Of a DNA stretch of 25,499 bases, positions 11,534 through 18,393 are shown piece after piece. The first letter of the stretch is position 1; each line of letters starts with the position of its first letter. A model generated the notes under the pieces. It was not told where the DNA came from, made no database searches, and saw only the letters and a list, made by a program, of their open reading frames with translations. This DNA comes from JBEIUL01 sp044356865 (GTDB lineage: Bacteria > Planctomycetota > Phycisphaerae > Phycisphaerales > SM1A02), in assembly GCA_044356865.1 (NCBI GenBank), contig JBIKVN010000013.1:1-25499 (forward strand). Reading direction: 5' to 3'. A program made the translations under genes and the position numbers.

Positions 11534-12445
11534 TCAGCCTCGAGGATCCGATCCACCCAGCATCGGCCGCCCGGCACCGAGCCGGGCCGCTCGGCCCGCT
11601 CCCGCCGGAAGGGCGATGCCCAGCAGCGAGCATGCATCCCGTTCGACGATGCCGCGGATCTGGGCTTGCGGGATCGTCGGCAGCGAGAGGCCGACGAGGA
11701 ACGCATTCAGCTCGAACAGCCGCTCGATCGCCTCGGCCGGGGTCTCGGCGGGAAACCCGGAGGCAAAGAGCAACTTCCCCAGCGTTCCCGCCGCCGACGC
11801 CGCCGCGAGGGCCCGGTAGCCCTCGATCGGGTTGCGGCCGAGCTGCGCCACATCGGCGAAGACCCGCTCGTGCTTCTCGAGGAGGGCGAGCGTCTCGGCC
11901 AGGAACGGGCTGCCGAGCCCGCCGAAGACCGCGGTCAGCCGCGGGAAGGCCCGGAAGACCTCGTCCCACAGGAAGGGCCGATCGTGCTCGAGCATCGCGT
12001 TCGGAGGAAGCGGCCCGAAGCGGGTGATGAGTACGGGCAGCCCCTGGCGCTCGCATTCGGCCCACAGGCCCATGGCCGCGGTATGCGCCGGGTGGTACCC
12101 CTGGAGCGAGGGGCTCACGGTCACGGCCTTGAGCCCGAGCGACACGGCCCGCTCGAGGTCGTCGCGCCACGAGGGCAGCAGGGGGTCGATGCCGGCGACG
12201 CCGACCAGGCGATCCGGACGGCGCCGCACCAGTTGGGCGATCCAGTCGGGGGCGACATGCACCCCGAGACGCCCCGATCGGGCACCAAGCACGAACGCGA
12301 CCTCCGCCCGCTCGCACGCGTCAAGATGGGCCTCCTCGTGCGAGGCAGGCGTCCGTCCGAACCCGCGGCGGGCGAAGCAGGCCGAAAGCTCGTCGCCGAG
12401 CTGTTCGGGCGAAGCCCAGCAGCGGGTCTGGACGTCGGTGATCAT
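11534..12445 (-). CDS. Amidohydrolase-fold (PF04909-like) protein lacking canonical metal ligands
   Basis: The 303-residue protein follows the TIM-barrel layout of amidohydrolase-2 proteins: RLVGVAGIDPLLP (79-91), LGLKAVTVSPSLQGYHP (103-119), GLPVLITRFG (135-144), FPRLTAVFGGLGSPF (167-181), KLLFASGFP (224-232) and a closing IVERDACSLLGI (266-277). In active relatives these strand ends carry metal-binding H-x-H, H, H and D. Here the N-terminal site reads D-V-Q-T-R (Q6, R8), the later histidine positions are T141 and G176, and the aspartate is G230. Hydrolysis by the usual zinc mechanism is therefore unlikely. It may be a binding protein or use another chemistry. The start at 12445 has TAGGAT 10 bp upstream, which suggests a leaderless mRNA. 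It is divergent from the methyltransferase gene. Confidence 0.75.
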   Translation of the reverse strand: MITDVQTRCWASPEQLGDELSACFARRGFGRTPASHEEAHLDACERAEVAFVLGARSGRLGVHVAPDWIAQLVRRRPDRLVGVAGIDPLLPSWRDDLERAVSLGLKAVTVSPSLQGYHPAHTAAMGLWAECERQGLPVLITRFGPLPPNAMLEHDRPFLWDEVFRAFPRLTAVFGGLGSPFLAETLALLEKHERVFADVAQLGRNPIEGYRALAAASAAGTLGKLLFASGFPAETPAEAIERLFELNAFLVGLSLPTIPQAQIRGIVERDACSLLGIALPAGAGRAARLGAGRPMLGGSDPRG

Positions 12446-12455
12446 GCGGGTGCAG

Positions 12456-12461
12456 ATCCTA
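12456..12461 (-). promoter_or_regulatory. Candidate -10 (TAGGAT) for the amidohydrolase-like gene
   Basis: On the minus strand TAGGAT ends 10 bp before the ATG at 12445. It is identical to the minus-strand hexamer at 9105-9110. It lies in the 54-bp divergent gap shared with the methyltransferase gene. No -35 consensus is visible. Confidence 0.45.
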
Positions 12462-12485
12462 ACGCGGGCCCGCTCCGCCCCGCGC

Positions 12486-12491
12486 TATACT
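12486..12491 (+). promoter_or_regulatory. Candidate -10 (TATACT) for the methyltransferase gene
   Basis: TATACT, five of six bases of the sigma-70 consensus, ends 8 bp before the GTG at 12500. The bases between (CGCCCCCC) contain no ribosome binding site. In a GC-rich gap this is the strongest -10 match in the window and makes a leaderless mRNA likely. Confidence 0.55.
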
Positions 12492-12499
12492 CGCCCCCC

Positions 12500-13357
12500 G
12501 TGTCCGGACCCGCGATCGATCGAACTCCCGACAGGTCGGTGGCGCCCGGACGCCACGAGGCCTGGACGCCCGACCTCCTCGCCTCCGACCCGCACGCCCG
12601 TGGCGACAAGCCCGAGCGGGTGCGGGCGATGTTCACGGCGATCGCGGGGAAGTACGACCTCAACAACCGGCTGCACTCCTTCGGCCTCGACCAGGGGTGG
12701 CGGAAGGCGGTCGTCGCCGAAGCGGGCATCACTCCCGAGACCGACGCGGTCGATGTCGCGTGCGGAACCGGCGACTTGACGGAGCTGTTGGCGGATGCGG
12801 GAGCGAGGTCGGTCCTGGGGATCGACTACACCCCGGCCATGCTCGACGTGGCCCGGGTCAAGACCAACGGCAAGCGACGCTCCGGCCGGGCCGAGCCGGT
12901 CTATCGGACCGGCGACGCCACGCGGCTCGAGCTGCCCGACGCCTCGTGCGAGGTCCTGACCATCGCGTTCGGGATCCGCAACGTCGGCGATCCGGCGGCG
13001 GCGATCCGCGAGTTCCACCGGGTGCTGCGTCCGGGCGGCCGGATGCTCATCCTCGAGTTCAGCGAGCCGCGGAATCCGCTCTTCCGCCTCGGAAACCGGA
13101 TCTACACCCGCCACCTGATGCCGTGGACGGCGACGCTGCTTTCCGGTGACCGCTCGGGGGCGTACCGGTACCTCCCGAAGTCGGTGGCCACTTTCCAGAC
13201 CCCCGAGGATCTCGTCGGGATCGCCCGTTCGGCCGGGTTCACGGACCTTTCGCTCCGCCCGCTGACCTTCGGAACCTGCACGATCATTCGGGGCGTGCGG
13301 CCGTCCACCCCGATAGACTTGGCCTCGTCGTGCTGCACGCCCTCGAGAAATCCCTGA
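12500..13357 (+). CDS. ubiE: UbiE/MenG-type quinone-ring C-methyltransferase
   Basis: This 285-residue SAM-dependent methyltransferase carries the UbiE signatures. YDLNNRLHSFGLDQGWRKA (52-70) corresponds to the first UbiE motif, AVDVACGTGDLTE (83-95) is the SAM-binding motif I, and AFGIRNVGDP (156-165) with LRPGGRMLILEFSEP (176-190) completes the core. It methylates demethylmenaquinone, and in some bacteria also a ubiquinone precursor, in respiratory quinone synthesis; the quinone used here is not known. The GTG at 12500 is chosen for its position just after TATACT. It leaves an N-terminal extension of about 35 residues that most relatives lack. The last 9 codons overlap the sigma factor gene (13330-13357) and its promoter. 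Confidence 0.88.
   Translation: MSGPAIDRTPDRSVAPGRHEAWTPDLLASDPHARGDKPERVRAMFTAIAGKYDLNNRLHSFGLDQGWRKAVVAEAGITPETDAVDVACGTGDLTELLADAGARSVLGIDYTPAMLDVARVKTNGKRRSGRAEPVYRTGDATRLELPDASCEVLTIAFGIRNVGDPAAAIREFHRVLRPGGRMLILEFSEPRNPLFRLGNRIYTRHLMPWTATLLSGDRSGAYRYLPKSVATFQTPEDLVGIARSAGFTDLSLRPLTFGTCTIIRGVRPSTPIDLASSCCTPSRNP
13314..13319 (+). promoter_or_regulatory. Candidate -10 (TAGACT) for the sigma-factor operon, inside ubiE
   Basis: TAGACT ends 10 bp before the GTG at 13330 and lies within the last 44 bases of the methyltransferase gene. The base pattern and spacing match the other leaderless candidates. No -35 of housekeeping or typical ECF type (such as GGAAC at the right distance) stands out, although GGAACC occurs at 13271-13276, about 37 bp upstream. 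Confidence 0.4.
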
Positions 13358-13959
13358 TCCGCAAGGCTCGCCGCGGCGACGCGGAGGCGATCGAGCGGCT
13401 GATCAGGACCCACCAGGAGTCGCTCTACGGTTTCCTGCTGCGGCTCTCGGGCCGTCCGCAGGTCGCCGAGGATCTCGTGCAGGAAGCGTTCGTCCGCGTG
13501 CTCAAGAACCTCGATCGCTTCGACGATCGCTTCCGCTTCTCGACCTGGCTCTTCACGATCGCCCGCCGGCTCTTCGTGAACCACATCCAGAAGCTCGCGC
13601 CGAGTTTCGACTCCGACACCGTCGGCCTGGCCTCGGGCGTCTCGCGGAGGCCCGACCAGATCTCCGCCGACGGTGAGTCGCGGGCGAACCTTCACGGCGT
13701 GCTGGAGGTCGCCCTCGACAGCCTCTCGCTCGTGCAGCGTGAGATCGTCCTGCTCTTCCACCAGCAGGAGTGGTCGATCGAGGAGATCGCCCGTCAACTC
13801 GACATGCCCGAGGGCACGGTGAAGAGCCACCTGCACCGGGCCCGCCGCCGCATGCTCGGGGCGATTCGCGGCAATCCCACGCTGCATGCCCGCGCCGTCG
13901 AGACCTGGAACGGGCCGGTCGACGAGGCGCTGGCCGCCGCCCGGGAGGCGCGATCGTGA
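13330..13959 (+). CDS. ECF-type RNA polymerase sigma factor
   Basis: The 209-residue protein contains region 2 (about 27-90: AEDLVQEAFVRVLKNLDRF, then FSTWLFTIARRLFVNHI) and region 4 (about 125-178: LSLVQREIVLLFHQQEWSIE and the helix-turn-helix IARQLDMPEGTVKSHLHRAR). There is no region 1 or 3, as in group-4 sigma factors. A 30-residue tail extends past region 4. It directs RNA polymerase to a specific regulon. The next gene, overlapping by GTGA at 13956-13959, encodes a small membrane protein that could be its anti-sigma partner. The start overlaps ubiE by 28 bp. Confidence 0.93.
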   Translation: MLHALEKSLIRKARRGDAEAIERLIRTHQESLYGFLLRLSGRPQVAEDLVQEAFVRVLKNLDRFDDRFRFSTWLFTIARRLFVNHIQKLAPSFDSDTVGLASGVSRRPDQISADGESRANLHGVLEVALDSLSLVQREIVLLFHQQEWSIEEIARQLDMPEGTVKSHLHRARRRMLGAIRGNPTLHARAVETWNGPVDEALAAAREARS

Positions 13960-14372
13960 CGCCGGATCCGCTCGATCGCCTTCGCGAGGAGGTCCATGTC
14001 GGTCCCGACGTGACCGATGCGGTCATGGAACGGCTCGGCTATCGCGCGGTGCCGCGCCGGACGGCGCGATGGCGGCGCGTGATGCATGCGGCGACCTGCC
14101 TTTCGGTCATCGGGGCGTCGATCGTCGGGGTGGCGTGGGCGATCGACCTCGGGTGGAAGGCCCGACTCGGAACCGAGGCGTCGTCGCGTCGGGCTTCGAA
14201 CCTGTCGGGGCCGGGCGCTTCCGGCGCGGAACGCTGGGAGGCCTTGGAGGAATCCTTGCGGCCGTTGCGTCGGATCGTCGAGGAGATCGACTCGCCCGCG
14301 ACCGAGCCCGCGGACCGCCCGATCGAGCCTCCCGCGTGGTTGCCGGCCCGAGCGCCGTTCGGGGAGGCATGA
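13956..14372 (+). CDS. Small single-pass membrane protein, possible anti-sigma partner
   Basis: This 138-residue protein has a 40-residue cytoplasmic part (DPLDRLREEVHVGPDVTDAV), a membrane helix at about 42-64 (VMHAATCLSVIGASIVGVAW) and about 70 polar residues outside. The position directly after a sigma gene with a 4-bp overlap, the short cytoplasmic head and the single helix are what one expects of a transmembrane anti-sigma factor. The head lacks the zinc-binding H-x3-C-x2-C signature of ZAS-type anti-sigmas, so the assignment is by context. It overlaps the next gene by ATGA (14369-14372). Confidence 0.6.
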   Translation: MTPDPLDRLREEVHVGPDVTDAVMERLGYRAVPRRTARWRRVMHAATCLSVIGASIVGVAWAIDLGWKARLGTEASSRRASNLSGPGASGAERWEALEESLRPLRRIVEEIDSPATEPADRPIEPPAWLPARAPFGEA

Positions 14373-15925
14373 GCGTCCTCCGCGCGGTTCCGGCGGCGGT
14401 GCTTGCGGCGTCCATCGCGAACGCCGGGACGGGCCACGGTCCGCCCTGCGCAACCGACCACCGGTCGTTTCGGGCAAGTGAAGCGGTGCTGGAAACGGTG
14501 GAGGGCGCCCGCTGGGTCGTGACGATCCGCGATGCGGGTTCGATGATGGCGACCGGAGCGGGAGCGGCGGTCCGATCGTTCGTCTCGACGCTGGCCCGGG
14601 CCGGAACCGGCGAGGCGGCCCGCGATGCGGCGGCTCTGCTTTCGCGGGCCGGCGACTCGCCCGCGGAAGGGTTCGCGTCGTTGGCCCGACGCGAAGTCCG
14701 GATCGGCATTCGCGAGGACGGCGGCTGGGTGGCGTTCGCGCGACTCGACGGAAACGAGCGGAGCGAGCTCCTCGCTCGTTGGAAACCGAGCGTCGCCGGC
14801 GACGGCACGCTGCTCGACCGGGCCACCGGCGTGGCGATGGCGACACGCGACGGATGGCTCGTGCTGGCCTCCGAGCCGGAATCGCTTCCCGCGACGCTCG
14901 GCGAAGGCTGGCGTTCACCGGCGCCGACCGGCCCGGAGCACGATGCGACGGAGGTGGCCAAGATCGAGGCGATGGCTCGCCGTCCCTGCGGCGGCGAACC
15001 GATCCGGGCGGTCGGAGAGTGCGAAGGCGAGCGGTTCTCGATGCGGTTGCGGTTCCGGGCCGGCGATCGCCAGCCGATCGCGGGACCGGTGCCGGCCCTC
15101 GGAGGCCCGTCGATCGTCCTCGATGCCGCTGAACTCGGGCGACTCGCCGAAGGGGCGATCCTGTGCGAGATCGCTTCGATGCGCACCGATGCGGACGCCG
15201 ACGACGGTCGGGTGCTGGCCGTCCTTCCCGAAGTCCGGATGCCCGCGACTTTCCGGCAGAATCTCGGGGCGCGACGGGTCTTCGCCGTCGGCGAGGTCGA
15301 GGGCGGATCGCTCGCCCGGCCGCTCTCGATGCGCTGTCCGGCGGTGGCGGTGGCGTGCGAGGTCGAGGATCCCGCCCAGGCCCGCGGCGACCAGGATTCG
15401 CTGGTGCTCGCGGCGGTCGCCGGCCTGCGTCGCCTGCTCGAGAGCGATCCCGAGACCGCGGGCTTGCTCCCGCCGATCGATCCGGTCGCGCCCGCGAGTC
15501 GCACCATCCCGCTGGAGACCCCGATCGAGCGGATGGCCGGTCGCAATCCGTGGTTCTCGGCGATGGAACTGGCGTGGGGCGTGGTCGACGGGACCGAGAG
15601 CAGGTGGCAGGTGTACGCGACCCATCCGGCCTGGCGCGAGGACCTGTCGCGGCGGCTGGCCGCGGTTCCGGCTCGGCCGGAGTCGCCCTGCGACGGGTCC
15701 CCGACCTTCGTGAGCATCGGACGGTTCGACGGCGAGCGGCTGGGCCGCCACCTCGAGGGTTGGCTCGTCGAACGCGATCGCTTCGACGCGGTCGCCGGTC
15801 CGTTCTGGGATGAGATCACGATCTGCGCTCGCCTTGCCCGCCATGTGCCGCGGCTCGAGTGGAAGGCCTCGCGGCGCGGACCGGCGATCCTGGTCGAGCT
15901 CGACGCTCGCCTCGCGGCGCCATGA
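14369..15925 (+). CDS. Secreted protein of unknown function, 518 residues
   Basis: The start ATG 14369 has a strong ribosome binding site (GGGGAGG at 14361-14367). The N-terminus SVLRAVPAAVLAASIANAG is a signal peptide. The rest is a mix of alpha and beta segments without recognisable catalytic motifs. Features include EGARWVVTIRDAGSMMATG near residue 50, WLVLASEPESLPATLGEGW near 170 and a C-terminal part with SIGRFDGERLGRHLEGWLVE. The spacing of 'own value, threshold, strand' blocks recalls the DUF3352-like secreted proteins of planctomycetes, but that is only an impression. It belongs to the sigma operon and is a candidate cell-envelope target or sensor. It overlaps tilS by ATGA (15922-15925). 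Confidence 0.7.
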   Translation: MSVLRAVPAAVLAASIANAGTGHGPPCATDHRSFRASEAVLETVEGARWVVTIRDAGSMMATGAGAAVRSFVSTLARAGTGEAARDAAALLSRAGDSPAEGFASLARREVRIGIREDGGWVAFARLDGNERSELLARWKPSVAGDGTLLDRATGVAMATRDGWLVLASEPESLPATLGEGWRSPAPTGPEHDATEVAKIEAMARRPCGGEPIRAVGECEGERFSMRLRFRAGDRQPIAGPVPALGGPSIVLDAAELGRLAEGAILCEIASMRTDADADDGRVLAVLPEVRMPATFRQNLGARRVFAVGEVEGGSLARPLSMRCPAVAVACEVEDPAQARGDQDSLVLAAVAGLRRLLESDPETAGLLPPIDPVAPASRTIPLETPIERMAGRNPWFSAMELAWGVVDGTESRWQVYATHPAWREDLSRRLAAVPARPESPCDGSPTFVSIGRFDGERLGRHLEGWLVERDRFDAVAGPFWDEITICARLARHVPRLEWKASRRGPAILVELDARLAAP

Positions 15926-16998
15926 CGATGCCCGCACGCCCACCCCGACCCGCCCCGTCGGCCGCCGCCGGCCAGGTACTTCGCGCCGCGGGTCGACATC
16001 CGCTGGCCGCCCGGGTGGCGCGTTCGTTGCGAGAGTCGTGCCGCGTCGAGCCGCACGGCGAGATCGCCCTTGCGACCAGCGGCGGAGGCGACTCGACGGC
16101 CATGCTCATGCTGGTGGCGGCGCTCGCCGGGCGGGGCGAGGCCCCGCGACCGGTCGCGATCGCGATCGACCACGGCCTCAGGCCCGAAGCCCGTCGCGAG
16201 ATCGATGCGGTGGAGGCCTTGTGCGGCTCGCTGGGGATCCCGTTCGCGGTACGGGCGGTACGGCTCGGTTCAGGATCGGGCAACGTTCTCGCCCGGGCCC
16301 GGACCGCACGATACGCGGCGCTCGCCGCCGAGGCGGATTGCCGCGGGATCGGGCTGCTCGCGACCGCCCACCAGGCCGACGACCGGCTCGAGTCGATCCT
16401 GCTCGCGATCGGCCGCGGCCGGGGCCTCGCCGCCTTGGCCTCGCCGCGCCCCCGGCGGCGGCTCTCGGCGCGGATCACCCTCGTGCGGCCGCTCCTGGGG
16501 GTTCGCCATGCCGAGTGCCTCGAGTTCCTCGCCGCCGTGGGGGTGCCGTGGTGCGAGGACTCTTCGAACCTGGCGTCGGCGCGGGCCCGCGGGTTCCTGC
16601 GAACCGCGGTGCTTCCGGCCTATCTCGGCCGGTTTCCTGCCGCCGCGACCCACGCAAGCGGGCTGGCCGACGAGTTCTCGCTGGCGACACGGACGCTCGA
16701 TCGGCTGTGCGCCCGTCGCTTCGGTCCGGCCGAGCGCTGCCGCTGGCCGGCATCGACCTTCGCCGGCGTCGAACTTCCGCTGGCCGGCTGGGCGCTTCGC
16801 CGCGCCGGCTACGGGCTTGATCCGGTGGGGGCCGCCCGCGGCGAGCGGCGCGACTGGACGGCGGCCGCCCGCCTCGCGGTCGCCGCGGCCGCCGAGAACC
16901 GACCGCCCAAGCGGCGCCGGATCGGCGGTCTCGAGCTGCGAACCTCGACCCGCATCGTCGAACTCGTCCGCTTCACCGCCGAAGGAACCCGATCATGA
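15922..16998 (+). CDS. tilS: tRNA(Ile)-lysidine synthetase
   Basis: TilS adds lysine to C34 of the tRNA-Ile that reads AUA, changing both its codon and amino-acid identity; it is essential in most bacteria. The 358-residue product shows the N-type ATP pyrophosphatase loop SGGGDS (53-58), then IDHGLRPEA (82-90), TAHQADDRLES (148-158) and RPLLGVRHAECLEFLAAVGV with PWCEDSSN, all in family order. The C-terminal domain is short and diverged, so the tRNA-binding end is reduced compared with E. coli TilS. The start is ATG 15922 in an ATGA overlap; ATG 15928 is two codons inside. It is unusual to find it in a sigma-factor operon. Confidence 0.92.
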   Translation: MTMPARPPRPAPSAAAGQVLRAAGRHPLAARVARSLRESCRVEPHGEIALATSGGGDSTAMLMLVAALAGRGEAPRPVAIAIDHGLRPEARREIDAVEALCGSLGIPFAVRAVRLGSGSGNVLARARTARYAALAAEADCRGIGLLATAHQADDRLESILLAIGRGRGLAALASPRPRRRLSARITLVRPLLGVRHAECLEFLAAVGVPWCEDSSNLASARARGFLRTAVLPAYLGRFPAAATHASGLADEFSLATRTLDRLCARRFGPAERCRWPASTFAGVELPLAGWALRRAGYGLDPVGAARGERRDWTAAARLAVAAAAENRPPKRRRIGGLELRTSTRIVELVRFTAEGTRS

Positions 16999-17375
16999 CT
17001 TCGCCCCCGATCCTCTTCCTGCTGGTCGGCCACTGCGTCCCCGACGCCTCGATGCTGCGGTCGGCGATCCGTCGCGCGGTGCCCGGGGCGAGTTTCGCCG
17101 AAGCGAGTTGCGATGCGGATCTCGCGCCGCATCGGGCCGACGGTTCGGTGTGGATCGTGAACCGGGCCCTCGACGGCGATTTCGCCGCGGCGGACGGGGT
17201 CGAGCTGATCGCCCGCGAGGGCGGCCGGGTCCGCGTGGCGCTCGTCTCGAACTTTCCCGAGGCCCAGGCCGCTGCGGTCGCCGCGGGCGCGATGCCGGGG
17301 TTCGGGAAGAGCTCGTTGAACTCCGAAGCCACCGCCCGCGCCCTCGCCGCGATGGCGGCGGCCGTCAGGGCCTGA
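16995..17375 (+). CDS. Degenerate receiver-domain protein (pseudo-receiver), 126 residues
   Basis: The protein is the length of a single receiver domain and keeps its outline. It has ILFLLVGHCVPDASMLRSAI at the N-terminus, strand SVWIVNRALDG (51-61), strand VALVSNF (81-87) and a closing AAGAMPGFGKSSL (96-108). Aligned with the true regulator at 9480-10127, the acidic pair D11-D12 is replaced by G12-H13 and phosphoacceptor D57 by N56, while S85 and the conserved lysine (K105 against K107) stay at nearly the same positions. It cannot be phosphorylated in the usual way. No output domain is attached. It overlaps tilS by ATGA, and its end overlaps the convergent gene by 11 bp. The fold assignment is inference; the frame itself is well supported. 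Confidence 0.65.
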   Translation: MTSPPILFLLVGHCVPDASMLRSAIRRAVPGASFAEASCDADLAPHRADGSVWIVNRALDGDFAAADGVELIAREGGRVRVALVSNFPEAQAAAVAAGAMPGFGKSSLNSEATARALAAMAAAVRA

Positions 17376-18393
17376 GATCGAAACACGAACCGGCGCTGGC
17401 ATCGTCGATGCAGGAGACGACGCCACCGTCGATCCGAACCACGGTCGGCGGGCGAACCAGCCAGCGAGGTCCGGCGGGAAGGGAAATCCGTTCGCATCCG
17501 GGGCAGTCGATCTCCTCGAGGCCGTCGCCGGCGGCCAGCGTCGCGTCGGCGGCCGGGGGCAGCTCGATCGCGATCACCCGGCGGGGCAAGTCGCCCGCGA
17601 AGCGCTCGCGAAAGAGCTCGTGGCAGGTGCTGCAGCGGCCGCTGTAGAGAACGAGAAAGACCGGGTCGTCGCCGACCAGCGCCGGCAGCTCGGGCAGGTG
17701 CGCCGCCAGCGGCGTCTCGGAAATCGCGACGCCCTCCCACGCGGCAACGTCGAGATCGATCGACTCGACCGGCGGCGCCACCGCGGGGCGGGGCATCGAG
17801 AAGGCATCGGACGCCGGAGGCCTGGCCCGGACCGGGGCCGGCGGGGCGGCGATCGCCAAACCGCCACCGAGGGCCGCGAACGACGCGGCGATCCGCCAGG
17901 CGACGCCGAGCCCGCGCGACATCGGCGCCGACGATCGATAGGCCCGGATCGCCAGCCCCGCCCCGAACAGGACCGCCCCGAGTGCGACTCCCGCCACGAG
18001 CAGGGCCTCGAGCCCCGAAAGCCCCGGCCCGTCAGGACCGGCCTGCCGGGTGGCGCGGATCGCGCTGACCGTGGCGACCCCCGAGAAGACCAGCGTTCCC
18101 GCCGCGACGAACGACACGCGACGCGACCACGACGGGGCGAGGACGATCATCGCGGCCAGCGCGTATAGCACGCCGGCCAGCAGCCGCGGACCGTGTCCGC
18201 GCGGGAAGCCCAGGTGCGCCGCGAGGTTCGCCATCCACGGCAGCGACTCGGCCCCGCCGCGGATCGCCGCCCACGCGAGCGCCGCCAGCCCGACCGCAGC
18301 CAGCAGCCGGACGGCCCGCGGGAAGGTCGAGGCCTTCACCCTATAGCGCTGGCTATGGGGCTGGCCATGGGGCTGGTTCAGCGTCCGAGGCAT
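17365..18393 (-). CDS. Multi-pass membrane protein with C-terminal thioredoxin-like domain (CSTC)
   Basis: The 342-residue protein begins with a polar head, then four or five membrane helices (about 28-44, 71-88, 94-111, 128-150, 166-184). A Pro/Ala linker and a thioredoxin-like domain at about 212-340 follow. The domain shows DPVFLVLYSGRCSTCHELF with dithiol C254/C257, a second pair C297/C300 (DCPGC), a probable cis-proline in VRPPTVV and a late cysteine (VVSC328). The same arrangement occurs twice in the protein encoded upstream. The domain is probably outside the membrane, acting on thiols of envelope proteins. The start at 18393 overlaps the end of the upstream gene by 16 bp; GAGGGG (minus strand, 18409-18404) may serve as its ribosome binding site. 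GTG 18339 is an alternative. Its partner protein is unknown. Confidence 0.75.
   Translation of the reverse strand: MPRTLNQPHGQPHSQRYRVKASTFPRAVRLLAAVGLAALAWAAIRGGAESLPWMANLAAHLGFPRGHGPRLLAGVLYALAAMIVLAPSWSRRVSFVAAGTLVFSGVATVSAIRATRQAGPDGPGLSGLEALLVAGVALGAVLFGAGLAIRAYRSSAPMSRGLGVAWRIAASFAALGGGLAIAAPPAPVRARPPASDAFSMPRPAVAPPVESIDLDVAAWEGVAISETPLAAHLPELPALVGDDPVFLVLYSGRCSTCHELFRERFAGDLPRRVIAIELPPAADATLAAGDGLEEIDCPGCERISLPAGPRWLVRPPTVVRIDGGVVSCIDDASAGSCFDLRP
18351..18374. repeat. Two tandem 12-bp repeats in the start region of the 342-residue membrane protein
   Basis: GGCTATGGGGCT (18351-18362) and GGCCATGGGGCT (18363-18374) differ at one base. On the minus strand they code for a repeated Q-P-H segment (NQPHGQPHSQ) near the N-terminus if translation starts at 18393. 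The repeat lies just outside the end of the upstream gene. Confidence 0.75.

Noticed and set aside
10815..12317. A 500-residue minus-strand open frame covering the lipoprotein and most of the amidohydrolase-like gene
   Set aside because: Upstream of 11498 it is in another frame of a gene with clear family motifs. The part upstream has the Arg/Pro-rich composition of a shadow frame, while a signal sequence begins at 11498.
12500..12604. Starting the methyltransferase further inside, at the usual UbiE length
   Set aside because: No ATG/GTG with a ribosome binding site precedes the domain, whereas GTG 12500 sits at the right distance from TATACT. The N-terminal extension is therefore kept, with some doubt.
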